Source: Spironucleus salmonicida (lineage: Eukaryota; Fornicata; Diplomonadida; Hexamitidae). From it: DNA of 64,000 bases. Numbering within the stretch: position 1 is the first letter of the stretch; the number at the start of each line of letters is the position of its first letter. Position numbers and translations under genes: made by a program. Location: assembly GCA_000497125.2 (NCBI GenBank), contig CM035321.1, forward strand, positions 442,001-506,000, written 5' to 3'. Below the pieces are notes generated by a model that ran no database searches, was not told where the DNA came from, and was given only the letters and a program-made list of their open reading frames with translations. Positions 32,343 to 44,755 of the stretch are shown in pieces.

Positions 32343-33968
32343 TTTTAGTGAAAAGGAAAGATGGAAGTGAAAATATATACTATGATATAATTATAATAAT
32401 ATGCTAAATAATTACTAATTATGTTAAGTGTAAATTAGTAATTAAACAAGATGTCTATCCTATAGACCAAGTAACTAAAGCGATTTTTAGCTCTTTAAAA
32501 ACTACAAAATGATATGTATGCAAATATTCTTTTAAGGAATTAATAAAATACCATAAAAAGTGAAAATTTTATATGTAACTAGGCTGAAGAGTCAACAACA
32601 CTGAACTTGCTAAACAAGGTTATTTTTAAATAGCAGATATTAAAGATGATAACAGCCGACTTGTCTAAAATAGGAAAATGAGGAATGCAGAGTTATACAT
32701 TAAGTTCATATTCATGTGAGTATTACAATCAAATCAAGTAATTGCGAATAACAATGTTTTTATTAGGTAGTATTTGTTACCTATTCTTAATTAGACACTA
32801 ATAGAGATGAATTGCACGGATGGACTTGAAAGTCAGTTTAGATCTAAATTGAGTCTAGTGAATTTAAGTTATTTTACTATTACCTGCGGTAGTTTTCAAA
32901 TATAGGAAGTAATGGTTGGTATAGAAAAATAATCATAAATATAATAAATTTATAAATTTGAGTTAAAATAAACACGTTTTATCAGTCATATAATCAATAG
33001 GATCTTGTAACATTTCTTTATTCTATTAACAAATGTAGTTAATTCTGAACTCCAACTCTTTAGCTGAATGAATATTTAATTTGATTTTTTACATTATAAT
33101 GTAGATGTAATGATTATTTGCATTTAATATGAATTGAAACTTATTAGTTAAAGCAAGTACATTTCATAGAGCCGTCGCAGTATGTTGGACGAAACATATG
33201 GTGAATCTTGGTCTGAATTTTCGATATAAAAGTTTCAGTTACTTTATAATTTTATCAGTACTATTTTTTGCATTCCAGTCAATATTAAAATGTATCCTTA
33301 GAATATTCTTAAAAAAATATCATGGCAATTAAAATATTAAAGCTAAGTGCATTGTATGGCTATTTTATAATATATATTTTTGGTTATCAACCTATATAAA
33401 ATGTATAGCTAGAGTCATCTCCGGAGATCAAGCGTTTGCGATTTCAAATGCATATTCTAAATTAAAAATAGCTATAAGGTTAATTATGGATATAAATTTG
33501 GACACCTCAAAATGCAGAACAACTATTTAAACTCAAAGAATGTTTTCCTAACACTATTTATTATCCTAAAACTTAATTCTACTTCCTTGGAAGTGTCTTT
33601 ATCTATATTAACTTTATTATAATTAGTACCTTGAAATATCTTAATTGTTGCTGTATTTATTTTACATTCTATATTCTTTAGTAGTCTATATTTGTTAACT
33701 ATTATTTTTGGTTTTATCTAGATTTTACTACATCTTACTTAATTTTTATATATAAATTAATTAATGAATAATAATATATATTTTTAAAATTATTATGTAG
33801 TTTATACTATATATTTAAATATATATTCTAGCTATAGATCTATGATTAAATAAAATATACAGTTTCTTTATTTAAGATATTAATTCCATTCTGGAATTTT
33901 TATTTTAACCATTAAGTTGAAAATATATGAAATATTTATTATCAATAATCATTATACTTCAAATCAAA
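32343..33968. other. AT-rich intergenic DNA
   Basis: About 1.6 kb with no protein-like frame or structured RNA that I can support. Confidence 0.45.
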
Positions 33969-35264
33969 ATGTTAGCTGCTTTCTTCATGTACTAATGTTA
34001 TCTCTATTAGTATGACAAACCAAACCCAACTGAAATTGATGCAGGTATCCATATAATGATTACTAACCAAGGTCTTAGCAATTATTGTGAGAGGAATATT
34101 GGCCTAGCTATCTCCACTATTTAGTCAAACTTACCCCCAATAAACTTCAAGCTAAATCTGGGAATATTCACCATAGACTTAACTGATGGGAAGCTTCGTC
34201 AGTTAAATCTAGATGGAATAAGTCTCAAGGCCTATCAGAACCTAACAATTCTAAATATATCAAAGGTGCAGCTTGATCTGTATTTTTCTCTATAAATTCA
34301 GCAAAAATCTTTCCCATATCTCCAAGATACAGGAACTCTTAGCCTCATCGTGGAAGAACTCTCATTAAGCACTTAAGGGATGGTTGAGTTTCGTGATCCA
34401 GCATGCAAGAAAAATTTCACTATCGTTACTAGTAACACGATATTGTCAGTTAAGAGATTCTAAGTTACGTTTGAATGTGGATTGTAGGTTATTCTTAACT
34501 CCATTAGTGGCTTGCTAACAAATGTTATGCTCGACCAGCTTAATGGACAACTTGGTCAATCTTTGGCTAGCACGATTATGTAGACATTGCTAACACTACT
34601 ATCTAATATGGCCCAAGAAGCAACAGTGTGGTGGGATATTCGAGTATATACTGATCAACGTTCCATGGTTGGAATAGCGTTTTAAGATAATTTTCTGACT
34701 ACCATGTTTTCAGGGTAGCGCGTTAGACTGAATCTAAATAATATGGCTGCCGTTGGTTGGCTCGATACTCCAATTTCATCAAAGCCTAACTTCTACACAG
34801 ACCACGATATATAATATCTAGTGGAACGAGTTGTCTTCAATTCTGGCTTCCAGTTCTACTTCTCAGATGTAGGTGGATTCGAAAAGGTTAAGAAGACAAA
34901 GGGGATCACAATTCACAATATTACACTTCCTAGTTTCAAAAATACTGGAGCTAAACTTCTCGTTGATATTGAGTTCGGCGGGGTACGAGAAACTCTCATC
35001 TACCTAGAACCCATACGTTTGTTTAGCATCGACATGGGTAAAGGATTATTCTTCGGTAGCCTAGTCATTGAGTTGACAAATCTCGTGCCACAGTCCACAC
35101 TTCTTACGGATATGTAACTAGCCGACTTGGCTTCCTACTTCTCCAAAAGTTTCTCCATTTACCATTTTTCTATAAATAACGTAGTCGGTGTGGACCTCAC
35201 ATCGGTATAGATAATCTTTCTAAATGAGAACTGGATCCATGTAGGGATGAACATGGAGAAATGA
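33969..35264 (+). CDS. BPI/LBP-family secreted lipid-binding protein
   Basis: A 431-residue protein with a hydrophobic N-terminal signal (MLAAFFMYQCYLYQ), then the BPI/LBP opening (EIDAGIHIMITNQGLSNYCE) and a long two-barrel beta/helix body: FKLNLGIFTIDLTDGKL, LDGISLKAY, and in the second half YFSDVGGFEK and GLFFGSLVIELTNLVP. Proteins of this family bind lipids or lipopolysaccharide; diplomonads are known to encode several secreted ones. Gln codons include TAA and TAG. The TGA stop overlaps an in-frame ATG of the next gene. Confidence 0.8.
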
Positions 35265-36286
35265 CCTTTCTGATTAACACTCTCCGCTCCAAAATGGAAG
35301 ACTGGCTACTTGCCGATTTTCAAGATCTCATAATACCTCATAAGACTACATCTTCTGTATCATATTTTGATACTACAGTTAATACTGTTGCGGACCTATT
35401 GGTATCCTTCACAACAACTGGACTTCAGGCATCCCAGCTGTCGCATGCCTACCAGATCATAAAACACGCAGCATCCTAACGTGAATAGTACTCCACTTTT
35501 TTATCTGCTACATCGTCTGTGATTTTATCCGGTGTACGTAATATTATTATACGCCTGTGTGAGCTTGGCTTTATACAGCTTCTTTCACTTCCATTCTGTG
35601 CTATCGAAGCAGATATTATTTAAGCACTTAGAGGATTATATAGAGATACAAAGGAATGCTAAGACGGACTTGTTTCTGATTCTGATATCCTTATTCCGTT
35701 TATGTCTGATGCGATTAAGGCAGCGGAACTGGCTTAGAAAAATAATTTTCATTTCACACCGTAGAGGTTTATTCACTTTCTAGGAGAGTATTTAAATAAT
35801 TAATCATTGATATCTACTTGTTCAAAAAAAAGAATTCCAATATTTTGCCCAGCTATTACAGATTGCAAATCTGCATAGCTATTTGCTGATTCCAATTTAG
35901 TTATTGATTTAGTGGGAGATACAAGAGGCTTGAATAGGGCAGCAAGAATAAGCAATTAGTTGCTAACAATTTGTTTAGGGGGTGGAGTTTCAAAACATCA
36001 AATTAACAAGGCTAGTATTTTTAATGATAGAGGAGCTGATAGTGCAGTATACTTTATAAACGGTGAAGAATTTGATGGTAGTGACAGTGGGGCTAGCCCT
36101 TTAGAAGCAATGGCATGTGGTAAACTTAAAATAGGGGGAGATTGGGCTAAAGTTCATGGTGAATGTAGTATAGGGTTTAGTATTGTCGGTGCTTAAATCA
36201 TAAAAGATATTGGGGAGTAGATACCTAGAAATAATGAAGACTTATAAGAAACATATTGGTAAGTATTAGAGGATTCTTTAAAGTGA
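35261..36286 (+). CDS. DHS: Deoxyhypusine synthase
   Basis: A 341-residue enzyme that transfers the aminobutyl group of spermidine to a lysine of eIF5A, using NAD. Recognisable segments: SFTTTGLQASQL near the N-terminus, RIPIFCPAITD, LGGGVSKHQI, GADSAVYFINGEEFDGSDSG and WAKVHGECS with the catalytic lysine at about residue 297. The first half has balanced composition; from about 35790 it turns AT-rich with TAA/TAG Gln codons, without a frame break. The listed ATG overlaps the upstream stop (ATGA); an in-frame ATG at 35294 in AAAATGG context is an equally good start. Confidence 0.9.
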
Positions 36287-36821
36287 AATAAAGTTTTGAT
36301 ATTTTGTGTAGATGATAATAGACATTATAGCATAATAAAATAAGATAAAATAAATAAAAAATAATAATATGATTGCCTTCAGTTACAATAAAAACTATTA
36401 ATTAATTAGTTTTATTAATCTTATTTACATTCATGTAAAAATTATTAGACCATTACCATATTTTACTATATTTAATAAGCTCAGTGTTAAATTAATTATT
36501 GTTATGAATAAATTATATTTCTATTATACTATACTAGTTTATATTTTGTAATTATTATCATAAATTAATAATAAATAAAAATTATTAATGAATGATACTT
36601 GTTAATTTTTAATTGCTTTATTAAAAAATAATCTAAATGATAAAATATATTGGCTTATAAATTAAACGTTTTGATAAGACTATATCATCCACAGTAATAT
36701 AAATCGCAAATTAAAGTTAGAAGTATGTTTAAAATAATAGTAATTAATAATTAAACGACAACAAAGTAATATTTATTTTGTATAATATAAACCTTAGTAA
36801 TTTTTTACACTAATCTCATAA
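36287..36821. other. AT-rich intergenic DNA
   Basis: No gene seen. Confidence 0.45.
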
Positions 36822-36995
36822 ATGCGAAAAGATGACCTTCTTTATATAATTCTCCTATTACTACTTATTATCTACTCATTTGGTACTTTTATTATAGCCT
36901 AATGCTCTGTTATCAATACAGCTTAAGTAAAGTAAAGAGCAAAAATACTAGATAGAAACTTAACGATCACTGATTTAGAAATTATAGAAAAATGA
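36822..36995 (+). CDS. Very small membrane protein
   Basis: A 57-residue frame starting MRKDDLLYIILLLLLIIYSF: an N-terminal membrane helix or signal anchor followed by a polar 30-residue tail with three Gln encoded by TAA. It ends 50 bases before the RFC gene. In AT-rich DNA such frames can arise by chance, so support is modest. Confidence 0.35.
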
Positions 36996-37045
36996 TTATT
37001 ATATGCTATTTATCATTTTATTAATCCACTCCACTAACTTCTCTC

Positions 37046-38011
37046 ATGACGAATACTTGGACAGAACTTCACAGGCCAAAAAAGCTATCAGAAATAGCTC
37101 ATTAACCTCAAGTTGTGCAGTCTCTAGAAACATTTCTTAAATCAAATGATATACCAAACTTACTCTTTTTTGGTCCATAAGGAACCGGAAAAACAACGGC
37201 AATACATGCATTCGCCCGTGAACTCTTTGGCGATTAATACCGTTAGAGAATATTTGAAATTAATGCATCTTCAGAGCGTGGTGTAAACTCAATTAGAACA
37301 CGTGTGAAGCCACTTTCGTAGCTATCATTATCAAGTGGAATACGGCTAATAATTCTGGAAGAGGCAGATGCACTTACACGTGATGCTTAGGCAGCATTAC
37401 GAAGAATTTTAGAAGACTCAGCGGCCACCACACGAGTCTGCCTCTTGTGCAATTATGCATCCCAAATTATCGCTCCTTTGGCGTCTAGATGCGCTAAGTT
37501 TCGTTTCTTCCCTCTTCCATAAAGTGTAATTTCTTAGAATTTACTTAAAATTGCAAAGTTACAGGCTACATAAATAGACGAAATTGCAGCAGATTAAATC
37601 AGCGAAAATGCACGTGGTGATATGAGAAAAGCCGTTACAGACCTTTAAATGCATAGCTTAATCGGTCGTGGGATAGTTGATTTACAAACCTGCAGATTAA
37701 TCGAAAAGGTTTAAGGTGGAGTGGATAATCAAATTCTGAATTAATTGTTTGATGCTATAATTGACAAAAACGTAGCAGAAATAGAGTTTAAAGAGATAGT
37801 AAATCGCATCTTCGAGAGTCAAATTTCACCTTAGGAACTGGTTTTTGCACTTTTTGACAAGTTCTTAAATTCGGAGGAAATCAGCGACAGGTTCAGGCAA
37901 GTTTGTGCAGAGCAGTATTGCAAGTTTGGAGTGGTTTGTGCAAAGCGGGGAACTGAAAAATTGGCTCTGAGCAAATTTCTCTATGGGGTGCGCTGTGCTT
38001 GTTTTAAGTGA
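37046..38011 (+). CDS. Replication factor C small subunit
   Basis: A 321-residue clamp-loader AAA+ subunit that loads PCNA. The order is: [15 protein letters not shown] (RFC box), LLFFGPQGTGKTT Walker [23 protein letters not shown]alker B (DEAD-type box reads EEAD), [11 protein letters not shown], and the SRC motif [11 protein letters not shown]. Walker A has Gln (encoded by TAA) where most RFCs have Pro, and Walker B has Glu for the first Asp. The overall length is normal. Which of RFC2-5 it is cannot be decided by eye. Confidence 0.9.
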
Positions 38012-38488
38012 AAGATGACTTTAGTGAGGTTGATGAACTGGAGTTAATGATGCCATAACTTATTTGAATAATTTAATTTTTTAGAAGGTGCGTTAAATTA
38101 ATATGCACCAGAAAGATTGTACAAGAACAAAGATAAAAGTACAAGTTAATAATTTTATTATTAATTACTATATAATAGTATATTGTATTCAGCAGTTCAT
38201 AATTTCAATTTTATAATTTAATTTTAATACTTTACATTTATCTGAATAAAAGACTCATCAAATAGGATTTGCTCATATTATATATAAATTGTACTTACTT
38301 CAACTTTATGATGCTTTTGCCTATTTAAAAATAAACAATAAACTTTTAACGTTCCACAGAAAAAACGAACTAATCGATTAATTCGTCAAATGGTTTGTAA
38401 ATAAAGTTATCTATTTATATTTTTCTACACATTAAGTTACTAACTATAGACACTTTTCGAAATGGTATTACTTTTAACACTCCATTAA
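38012..38488. other. AT-rich intergenic DNA
   Basis: No gene seen. An in-frame upstream ATG of the next gene lies at 38462. Confidence 0.4.
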
Positions 38489-39427
38489 ATGTAAGCTGGT
38501 TTTGCTGGTATGCCTGGAAGAATGCCTGGAAGAGGTCCCATGATGATGGATTAGGCCGCACCAATCTCAGCATCTGATTTAATCTAATCTGCGTAGTTTA
38601 TCATCGCTGCGCAAATTGACTCATTCTAGGAAGGAATAGCCACCAGGTCTATGCCTCCCCAGTGCCACTATAAAATAGCTATTTCTAACGTACAGTAAAT
38701 CCGTGGAACCCTGCCTTAAACCGATGACTTGAAGCTCATCATTGTAGGTTTTGAGAAGCCTATTGTTGGCGAGCTTTTAGTGCTGTTAGGTCACGTTCAA
38801 GACGATCACTTTTCCTTCAATCATCAGCTCAAAATGACTTTCGAGGAAGCGCAAAAAATTGCCGAGGCTAACCCCCCTGGATGGTAAAATGGAGCATCCC
38901 CCTTCACTCAGCAGTTTGACGCCAAAATCAACTTAGAAAACGCAGTTATTTGCCCAAAATCTGGCCGTCCATCCTTCAAACTCCAGAACTTCTCGATGAA
39001 GGTTGAATAGGTCAAACCTGAAGTTCATGTTGAGTACCAGAACACCTATGGTGATGGCTTGTTCACCGTTGCCATTACCAATAACGGGCCAGCCCAAACG
39101 TGCAATGCTTTGTTTTAGGACAAAGACGGCAGCGTTTTGATTGAGCAGTCGCTCATTCTCAAGCTCAGTTCAATGGGAGCGGCCCGCAACCTCGTTTTCG
39201 ACGCCCCCTTGCCTGAAAACATCACCTAAGTTGCATTCAGTGAAGGCGAGACGAAAACGTTCGAGATCAACGTTCTCAAGCTCAAATCAATGAAAATCGA
39301 GCAGTGGCCCAGAGGCGGTATGAGAGTTTACATCCAGTTCGTTCTGGGCGACATCATCGAGTCCAACTTTTTCTATTACAGCAGCAAGCACCACGACGCG
39401 CTCGTCGAGAAGGCCGTGCAAGAGTGA
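38489..39427 (+). CDS. Uncharacterised protein
   Basis: A 312-residue protein. The N-terminus is Met/Gly/Pro-rich (MQAGFAGMPGRMPGRGPMMM); the rest looks beta-sandwich-like (DDLKLIIVGFEKPIVGELLV, GLFTVAITNNGPAQTC, MRVYIQFVLGDIIESNFFYY). Gln alternates between CAG and TAA/TAG and GC content increases towards the end. An upstream ATG at 38462 would add nine residues; I prefer 38489 for its TTAAATG context. It converges on CCDC39 with a 23-base gap. No family recognised; adaptor-ear or immunoglobulin-like folds are conceivable. Confidence 0.6.
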
Positions 39428-39450
39428 AAATCGAAGTATCACTTAAAACC

Positions 39451-41856
39451 TCAGTAATCGCCGTTCAGCCTCTCTGCGATCTCGTCAACCTGCGCCTTCA
39501 GCTCCTCGTTAATCCTCTGGATTTCGTCGATCTCCTTTATCACCTTCCTGTTGCTCGTGATGCAATAAAGCACCTCGCTTTCGACCCCCGCGAGCTCGTT
39601 TTTCGCCGCTTTCAGCCGCTCGCCGCCGGCGGCGCTGGCGGGCCGCCCGAGCTGCCGGATGTTCGAATTCGACGATCTGAGCGCATCCAGCGCCTGCGCG
39701 AGCCCGTTGACCTCGCTTTCGAGCTTTTTGCGCTGCTGCTGGAAGACCTCTTTCTGCTGGAAAAGGTCAGCCCGGCGCTTCCCGAAGCCGATAATCGCCT
39801 CCGCCTGAGCAGTTTTTGGGTCCACTTCCTCGGTCGAATTCTGGGCCTGCGCAGCGAGCGCCGCCACGCGCCGCGAGACCACAAAGCAGCGCGCTTCGAG
39901 TTTCGAGGTAGCGATTTTGCGCGATTTGAGCTCCATTTTTGTCGTGTGCAGGTCGTTTTGGAGCAGGCGCAGCTCGTTCTGCAGGATCGATCTTGCAGCA
40001 TAGAGCTGTTAGATCTTCAAGTTTGAGGAGATTTGGAGCTGTTCTGAACGATTTTCGAGACCAAAAGAAATTGCGGTTTTTTCTGTCAAATTCTGTAAAA
40101 TACGCTCCCTTGTGATCTTCAACTAGTCCATCAAAAGAAGAGATTCCTGGCGTTCTTCAGTTGTTTTTTGAACCGAAATAGTTTGTGTTTGAGAGGACAA
40201 AACTAGCTCGTTTAGCTGGTTCAGAACGCGGGATTTCTATGTTTGAACTTCGGTGAGTTGGCGCTTCACGCGGCCGATTTCGGCAAGAACTGATCCTGTT
40301 TATTGCTTCACAAGCTTTATTCCCTGGTTTTCCTTCTCTAATTAGTATTATAAGCCGTCTATGTTCTTTTTGAGAACAAGTTGTTCTTCAGCTGAAATAT
40401 CACCTCTAACATGCGAAAGTTTACGTGTCAATGCTTAAATTTAGAAATCTGCATTATAAATGTGACGACGTTATTGCTAAAGTTGATTTTCCATGTTTAA
40501 AATACGAGATTCTAGGCCTTTTAGACCAGCTTAATATGAAGAAATATTTGATTTTAAGGTTGATTCCTGATCTTTTAGATCAAATAAACGTTTTCCAGCG
40601 TGTTACAATTTTAATTGCTCGGCCTCAAGGAGCCTTTTGTTATAAGCATGATCTGATTTCACATCTTCTACTAATTATATTGTAGCTTACGTTCTTTCGT
40701 TGAGATCCATGTTTTTATTGTCCATGATATCTTGAACTTAGGATAAGATGTCATTTCGTTAAATAATCTCAAGCAGATTGGCTTTTCTAGCATTAAGAGC
40801 ATTCGAAAGTTCATTTCTTATAGTAGTTTGCCTCGTAATTGTCTTTTCCGTGTTATTTAATGCACCTTTTACTACTAAAACCTCACCTTCTAAATTAGCA
40901 AGATTTTTAAGTAAAATATTAACTTATTCTTGAGATAATTAACACTCTCTTTCAATTGCTTCCAATTCATGATCGGCGTTCACGCTTTCTTTGTTATAAC
41001 CTTCGATTTCAGCTGATAACTGTCTATCTTAGGCTTTTAAATCCTCAACTTCAAATTTCCTTTATTGCAGTAACTGTTATGTGTTATCAGAGTATTTTTC
41101 AATTCCTTCTAACTGCTCTAGGGCTGACTGATAATTATTTGTTAGCAATTCCCTATCCTCCTAAAGCTTTTTAAATTAAAAGGCAGATTTGTTCAGAGCT
41201 AATTAAGCATTTTGAGTTTCCTGTGTCTCGTTATCTAGCTAATTCTGTAGGCTGTTAACAATAGTTTCCTATCTCTTAATCTACTTTAACAGTTCCTAAA
41301 GCTATTTATCATCAATTGCTTTGTACTTCTCGAGTGCGAAGCTGTCGTCGGCCTTCTACTCTTGAGCCAATTTCCACTCCTGCTATTCGTCCAAGAGCCA
41401 CTAGTTCTCCCTGCCCAATTCTGCTAGCTTGGCATGCTACTTCAAGAGGTTTGTCTATTACGACTATCTCCTGTCCTCCAGCTCGATGTGCCGTGTCTCA
41501 AATTGTTTTGTCTTTTCTTTCATTCTTCCTATATCGCGCTCAATTAGCTTGATCATGTGCTCCTCGGCGTCAGTTTCGCGCTTTCTTCCGTCTAGAAGTG
41601 ACTGAGCATTTTTGAGTTCAGAAGTTACATCGTGCTAGTGGTTTTCGATGGTAATAACGTATGACTCCAACTTGATGAGTGTGTCTAGAAGGGTTGATAT
41701 TTTGGTTGATTTCGTTTTCAAATTATCGTAAAGTGCTGTGTTTGAATCGTCAGCAAAAAGCGGCAAATCTACCTCTAAAGGTCTCCAGATATCTTGCAAT
41801 ACTTTTTGAATAGAGGGTTAATCCTTTTTGTTACTCGATGGCTGAAGCTTCTCCAT
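39451..41856 (-). CDS. CCDC39: CCDC39/FAP59 axonemal ruler protein
   Basis: An 801-residue coiled-coil protein (family members are about 900). The CCDC39 signature is visible: EHMIKLIERDIGRMK preceded by HDVTSELKNAQSLL (about residues 75-110), then EWKLAQEQKADDSFALEKYK (about 160-180), where animal proteins read LEAWLEES...DALTLQKY. CCDC39 with CCDC40 sets the 96-nm repeat of the axoneme and docks inner dynein arms and radial spokes. Frame continuity was checked codon by codon through the N-terminal third. The C-terminal about 190 codons are markedly GC-rich, the rest AT-richer with TAA/TAG Gln. Confidence 0.85.
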
Positions 41857-42214
41857 TGCGGAAATTTTAGAAAAGATGAGCATATTATATTATATTTGAA
41901 AATTAATAAATTACTTAAAAAAGTTATATTGAATAATACTATATATAAGTTGCATATAATTGTTTTGTATTACTATAACAGTATATACTCAATAAAATAA
42001 TTCGATTTTTCTATTCACTAGATTTTCGTGATTAACATTGATAATAATCCATATCCTAGCAATAATGATCACTTAAAAATTCAATACCTTAACTAATAAA
42101 CACATTCTTGATTTAAACGATATTTAATCTGAGATAAGATTTATTAAATAAACAGTTTAACTCTTTTCTTTTTTAACCTGTACTTCTAATTATAATAAAT
42201 TATATAATTATAAA

Positions 42215-42467
42215 TCATTAATTCTTTTACCACTTCACAAATTATGTAGCTTCGAACTCCAAAAGGCGTTCGTTCTCAGACAAATTTCCCATCTGCATAG
42301 CAAAAGGCTAAAAAACATAATAATTAATGCCCTCCATTTTACCGTTAATTTTTGACGTGTCTTTATCGTCAATCTCTTTTTTTAACCAAGTCTCCTACTG
42401 CATATGGTGTAATCTTTATTGTTCCCATTTTCCTAGTTGGTTCTATGGCTATTATATAGTAGCTCAT
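42215..42467 (-). CDS. Small protein with an apparent frameshift at an A7 run
   Basis: An 83-residue protein can be read from MSYYIIAIEPTRKMGTIK to a TGA at 42215-42217, but only if one base of the seven-A run (minus strand, 42377-42383) is ignored; both halves look protein-like. Either the assembly has a homopolymer error, the ribosome shifts frame there, or the gene is broken. No family recognised. The gene points away from the ABC transporter start. Confidence 0.4.
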
Positions 42468-42540
42468 TTTTAGAAATTCAGAAATTGTTAACATTGCTCA
42501 AAAATAGAATTTAAATTTTGACAGAGTCATCCCTACAAAA

Positions 42541-44589
42541 ATGCCTACTTGTGATACAGTTCCTTATGATTATTTACTGAAACCATGCGTTGATTTATCA
42601 TATTTCATCGATAGTAAGTTGGATACACATATGGTAGCAAATGCAACTAAAATGATTGAGATTTATGCTGAATTAGTAAATGCCACAAGATTAGTTAAAT
42701 ATGACAATTATACTTTATTTAAGTAAGGAATTTCAGATATTTCCAGAGGTACTGATACAATAGCTGCCTTTAGCTTAAGAAGAAATTTGGGTAAAGTATA
42801 GTATATACTTCACCATAGCTTAATGAGATATGGTGCTAAGTTAACTCCAGCTATGACATTTAGATTAGTTGATATGTAAACTGATTATTTAATTCCATTT
42901 TCTGAAAACTTATTTTCAGCATACCATAAAGCATATAACGGAGTCGAAGTACATCCCAAATTCACAGTTTAGGCCTGGCCAAATGAACCATACAATGGTT
43001 ATTAACCTATTACCTATTTTATTGGTATGCTTTCTACCTTGTCTATGACATCTGTATTATTATTGTTAACTACAATATTACTTGATGATTTATCTCATCC
43101 TTGTACGTCCTTATATGCATTTTTATCTGTATCAGTAGTTGCTAGAATCGCATCATGGTTCGTAATTTCATTACTTATTGCTACTGCTTAGCCATTTGTT
43201 CTGTATTGTATGGGAGTTTTATTCTCTATACCTTCTTATTCTGAGGTTGCATTTAAGTTAGGATTCTTACCTATTTTTGTACTTACTTTATCAATTATTC
43301 CAGTATCTCTATTAATTGCTATTTCAGTTACTCCTAATATCAGAAATCCATCATTACCTACTACATAACCTATCGTAACTGCGACATATATTATTGGTTT
43401 ATTGGCTATCTTGACCATGATTATTTTGGCTCCTCTTGCATCAACAGCAATTAAAGTAGCAGATGTGCATAGATCGTTATCAGAATTATAATCTCGTGAA
43501 ATACCATTTTCAATTGAATTTGTAGGATATTTCCTTAGACTTATTAATGTAGCTATCGGAGTAGCTCTATGTTCTTTAGGAGTTTCAGAGGGGTTTAGCG
43601 TTTAAGGAGTCGCATTTAATGAGTTAAGATGGCTAGGTATTGATTCCTTATGGATGATGTTATTAGCGTGTGGAATATTGGCTATTTAGCTTGACCTTAT
43701 TAAATTTACTAAAAAGAAATCTGAAATTGCTACTGATAATGTAATTGAAATAGAATAATTAACTAAGACATATAGTAAAACATGTACTGCTTTATCTGAT
43801 ATTAATTTCACTGTTTAAAAGGATGAAAAGATATTTATTTTGGGTAACGCTGCTGCTGGTAAGTCAACTTTATTACACGTTATTAATGGAATAGAAAGAA
43901 AATTCAAAGGTTCGCTCAAAAAAGATGGAGTCATTGGATTTGTTAGTTAATATAATACCTTATGGAATACTCTTACCGTTGAAAATCATATATAATTAGT
44001 TCTTTTGGTATCAGGTAAAAAATTTAGCGAAACTATTAAAGTTCTTTAGAAGGTAGGTCTTGAAGATTTTCCAAACCGTCTTTCAAAGGATCTTTCTTTT
44101 GGTATGAAAAGAAGACTTTGTTTAGGTATGGCACTTGCAGTTAACCCTGATATATTAATTCTTGATGAAGTTTCATCTGGTGTAGATCCTGTTTCTAAGA
44201 TGCTTATTCACAAAGTTGTGTAATCTTAAAAATGTGTTCTTATGGCTACGCATGATCTCCATGAAGCTGAAAAACTTTCTACTCGAATTATATTTATATC
44301 CAAAGGTTAGATCATTGAAGAAGGCAATATTGAATCATTATATACTAAAAATAATGTGAAATACACTTTAGAAATCTTTATTGAAGATAATACTGATATT
44401 TAACTTTTAGAGGAGAAATGCCAACGTACTATTAATGATTTAGGATTTGGTAGGTTCTCATGCGAAATTCAGAACCTCAATGAATACCAGCAGTGCAGCG
44501 AGAGGCTGAAGGGTCTGGAGGGCGTGGTTGACTGCAGGCTCAAGCCCCCGAGCATGGACCTGCTCTTCAAGCACCTTTGCGGCGAGTGA
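42541..44589 (+). CDS. ABCA-type half ABC transporter
   Basis: A 682-residue protein with about six membrane helices (residues 165-390, beginning YFIGMLSTLSMTSVLLLL) followed by one nucleotide-binding domain: GNAAAGKST Walker A (about 435), LSFGMKRRLCLG signature (usual LSGGMKRR), LILDEVSSGVDP Walker B and ATHDL switch. Sequence style is ABCA/ABC2. The N-terminal 150 residues lack the expected first membrane helix, so the start may be further upstream or the protein is shortened. AT-rich with TAA/TAG until 44484; the last 35 codons are GC-rich and belong to block B. Confidence 0.82.
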
Positions 44590-44755
44590 GGCTATTCGTT
44601 TTTATTCTTTCGTTTTGGCAGAATGTGGGATATATCCAGAAGTATGCTGACACGGCATATCAGTTCCCCTCGCGGTATACTTTATATGCGGTTGAAAAAA
44701 CTGTATACATTCAGTTCGGCATAGCCTAATACGCCAAATCCCGCAGTCTCCAGAA

